NCBI GenBank assembly: GCA_014706295.1 | Contig: JACSVZ010000004.1 | Location: 89,535,047-89,599,046, forward strand | Source: Lycocorax pyrrhopterus obiensis | Lineage: Eukaryota > Chordata > Aves > Passeriformes > Paradisaeidae | Length of the DNA stretch: 64,000 nt | Direction of reading: 5' to 3' | In this document: one piece after another, positions 63,392-64,000 of the stretch | How positions within the stretch are numbered: position 1 is the first letter of the stretch | Layout of the letters: every line of letters begins with the position of its first letter | The notes under the pieces: model-generated | Told to the model about the DNA's origin: nothing | What the model saw: the letters and a program-made list of their open reading frames with translations, nothing else | The model's database searches: none | Made by a program: the position numbers and the translations under genes

Positions 63392-64000
63392 TGTGGTGGG
63401 CTGACCTTGGTTGGATGCCAGGGGGCTACTGAGCTACTCTCACTCCCCTCCTCAGAAAGACAGGAAGAAAACAAGATGGCAGCTTACTAAAGCAAAAGAG
63501 AATGGTTGCATGTGCAAGCGAAGAAAAGAAAGATTTTGATTTTCTACTTCCCATCAGCAAGCAATGTCTGTCCGCTTCCCGGGAAAGTGGGCTTCAGCAT
63601 GTGTAATGGTTGCTCCAAAACATAAATGTAAATAATGGATGATACCTCCCCTCCTTCCCCATCACCACCCTGCCTTGCCTCTTCCTCCTCCTTCCTCTTA
63701 GCTTTTATATCTGAGCAAACATCCTATGGTATGGGGATTTTGGTCATCCCTTTGGTCAGCTGACCTGGTTATATCCCCTTGCAAGGTCGTGACCACTCCC
63801 AGCCTACTGGTGGGAAGGTGGAATGTTGGGGAGACAGCACTGGTGCTGTGCAGTGCTGCTCAGCAGTACCAAAACACTGGGGTGTTATCAACACCTTTCT
63901 AGCTACCGATACAAAGCACAGCACTGTAAGACATCCATCTCAGGTAGATCCAATACAATGGCAGTGTTATTACAAAGATGTTAGGGGCAGTGCTCTATAA
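63392..64000 (-). mobile_element. ERVL-like LTR running to the window edge
   Basis: The + strand starts TGTGGTGGGCTGACC and matches the 10.0 kb LTR in order: 'cttactaaagcaaaag', 'ttttctacttcccatcagca', 'ctggtgctgtgcagtgctgc', 'ttatcaacacctttctagct' and 'accgatacaaagcacagcac'. The minus strand has a TATA-like 'CAGATATAAAAGC'. After about 63935 the similarity fades, so the LTR end or internal sequence may lie near or beyond the edge. Whether it is a solo LTR or part of a longer provirus cannot be told. Confidence 0.83.

Overview
The window looks like an internal piece of a large bird gene, probably from a songbird. It is AT-rich, and coding sequence appears only as short islands with AG/GT splice borders. 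The interspersed repeats are typical of birds: CR1 LINE fragments, some with the CR1 tail of repeated 'attctatgatt', and several endogenous-retrovirus LTRs with TG...CA ends and short target-site duplications. No rRNA, tRNA, CRISPR array or prokaryote-like operon is visible.

One gene runs through the whole window on the + strand. Eleven exons (2155-2332, 4186-4331, 5692-5772, 5919-6032, 15952-16140, 20279-20425, 31140-31328, 39411-39596, 51896-52090, 54523-54696, 61692-61865) join in one open frame of 1773 nt, about 591 residues. The domain order is CUB, sushi, CUB, then five more sushi domains in a row. This matches the CSMD (CUB and Sushi Multiple Domains) family at the point where alternating CUB/sushi units give way to the tandem sushi array. 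The wording of the peptide fits CSMD1 best from memory; CSMD2 and CSMD3 are not formally excluded. The start, the earlier domains, the membrane anchor and the tail lie outside the window.

The rest is intron. 1-2154 holds a small CR1 scrap. 6033-15951 holds an LTR nested inside another LTR (10.0-11.0 kb), a possible older LTR (12.0-12.6 kb) and a poly-C tract. 16141-20278 holds a near-perfect 79-nt hairpin about 200 nt before exon 6. 20426-31139 holds a sense-strand LTR broken by another LTR (23.2-24.9 kb). 31329-39410 holds small CR1 pieces. 39597-51895 is the most repeat-rich intron: an LTR (40.7-41.5 kb), a CR1 split by an ERVK-like LTR with a perfect 6-bp duplication (42.8-44.2 kb), ERV-derived sequence (44.2-45.9 kb) and a CR1 coding fragment (47.5-49.3 kb). 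54697-61691 holds a degraded repeat copy and a CR1 3' portion. The last intron holds a possible alternative terminal exon with a hydrophobic segment (62.16-62.38 kb) and an LTR running off the right edge.

The points most worth a second look are the hairpin at 20.0 kb, the possible alternative membrane-anchored 3' end at 62.2 kb, and the strong antisense bias of LTR insertions relative to the host gene.
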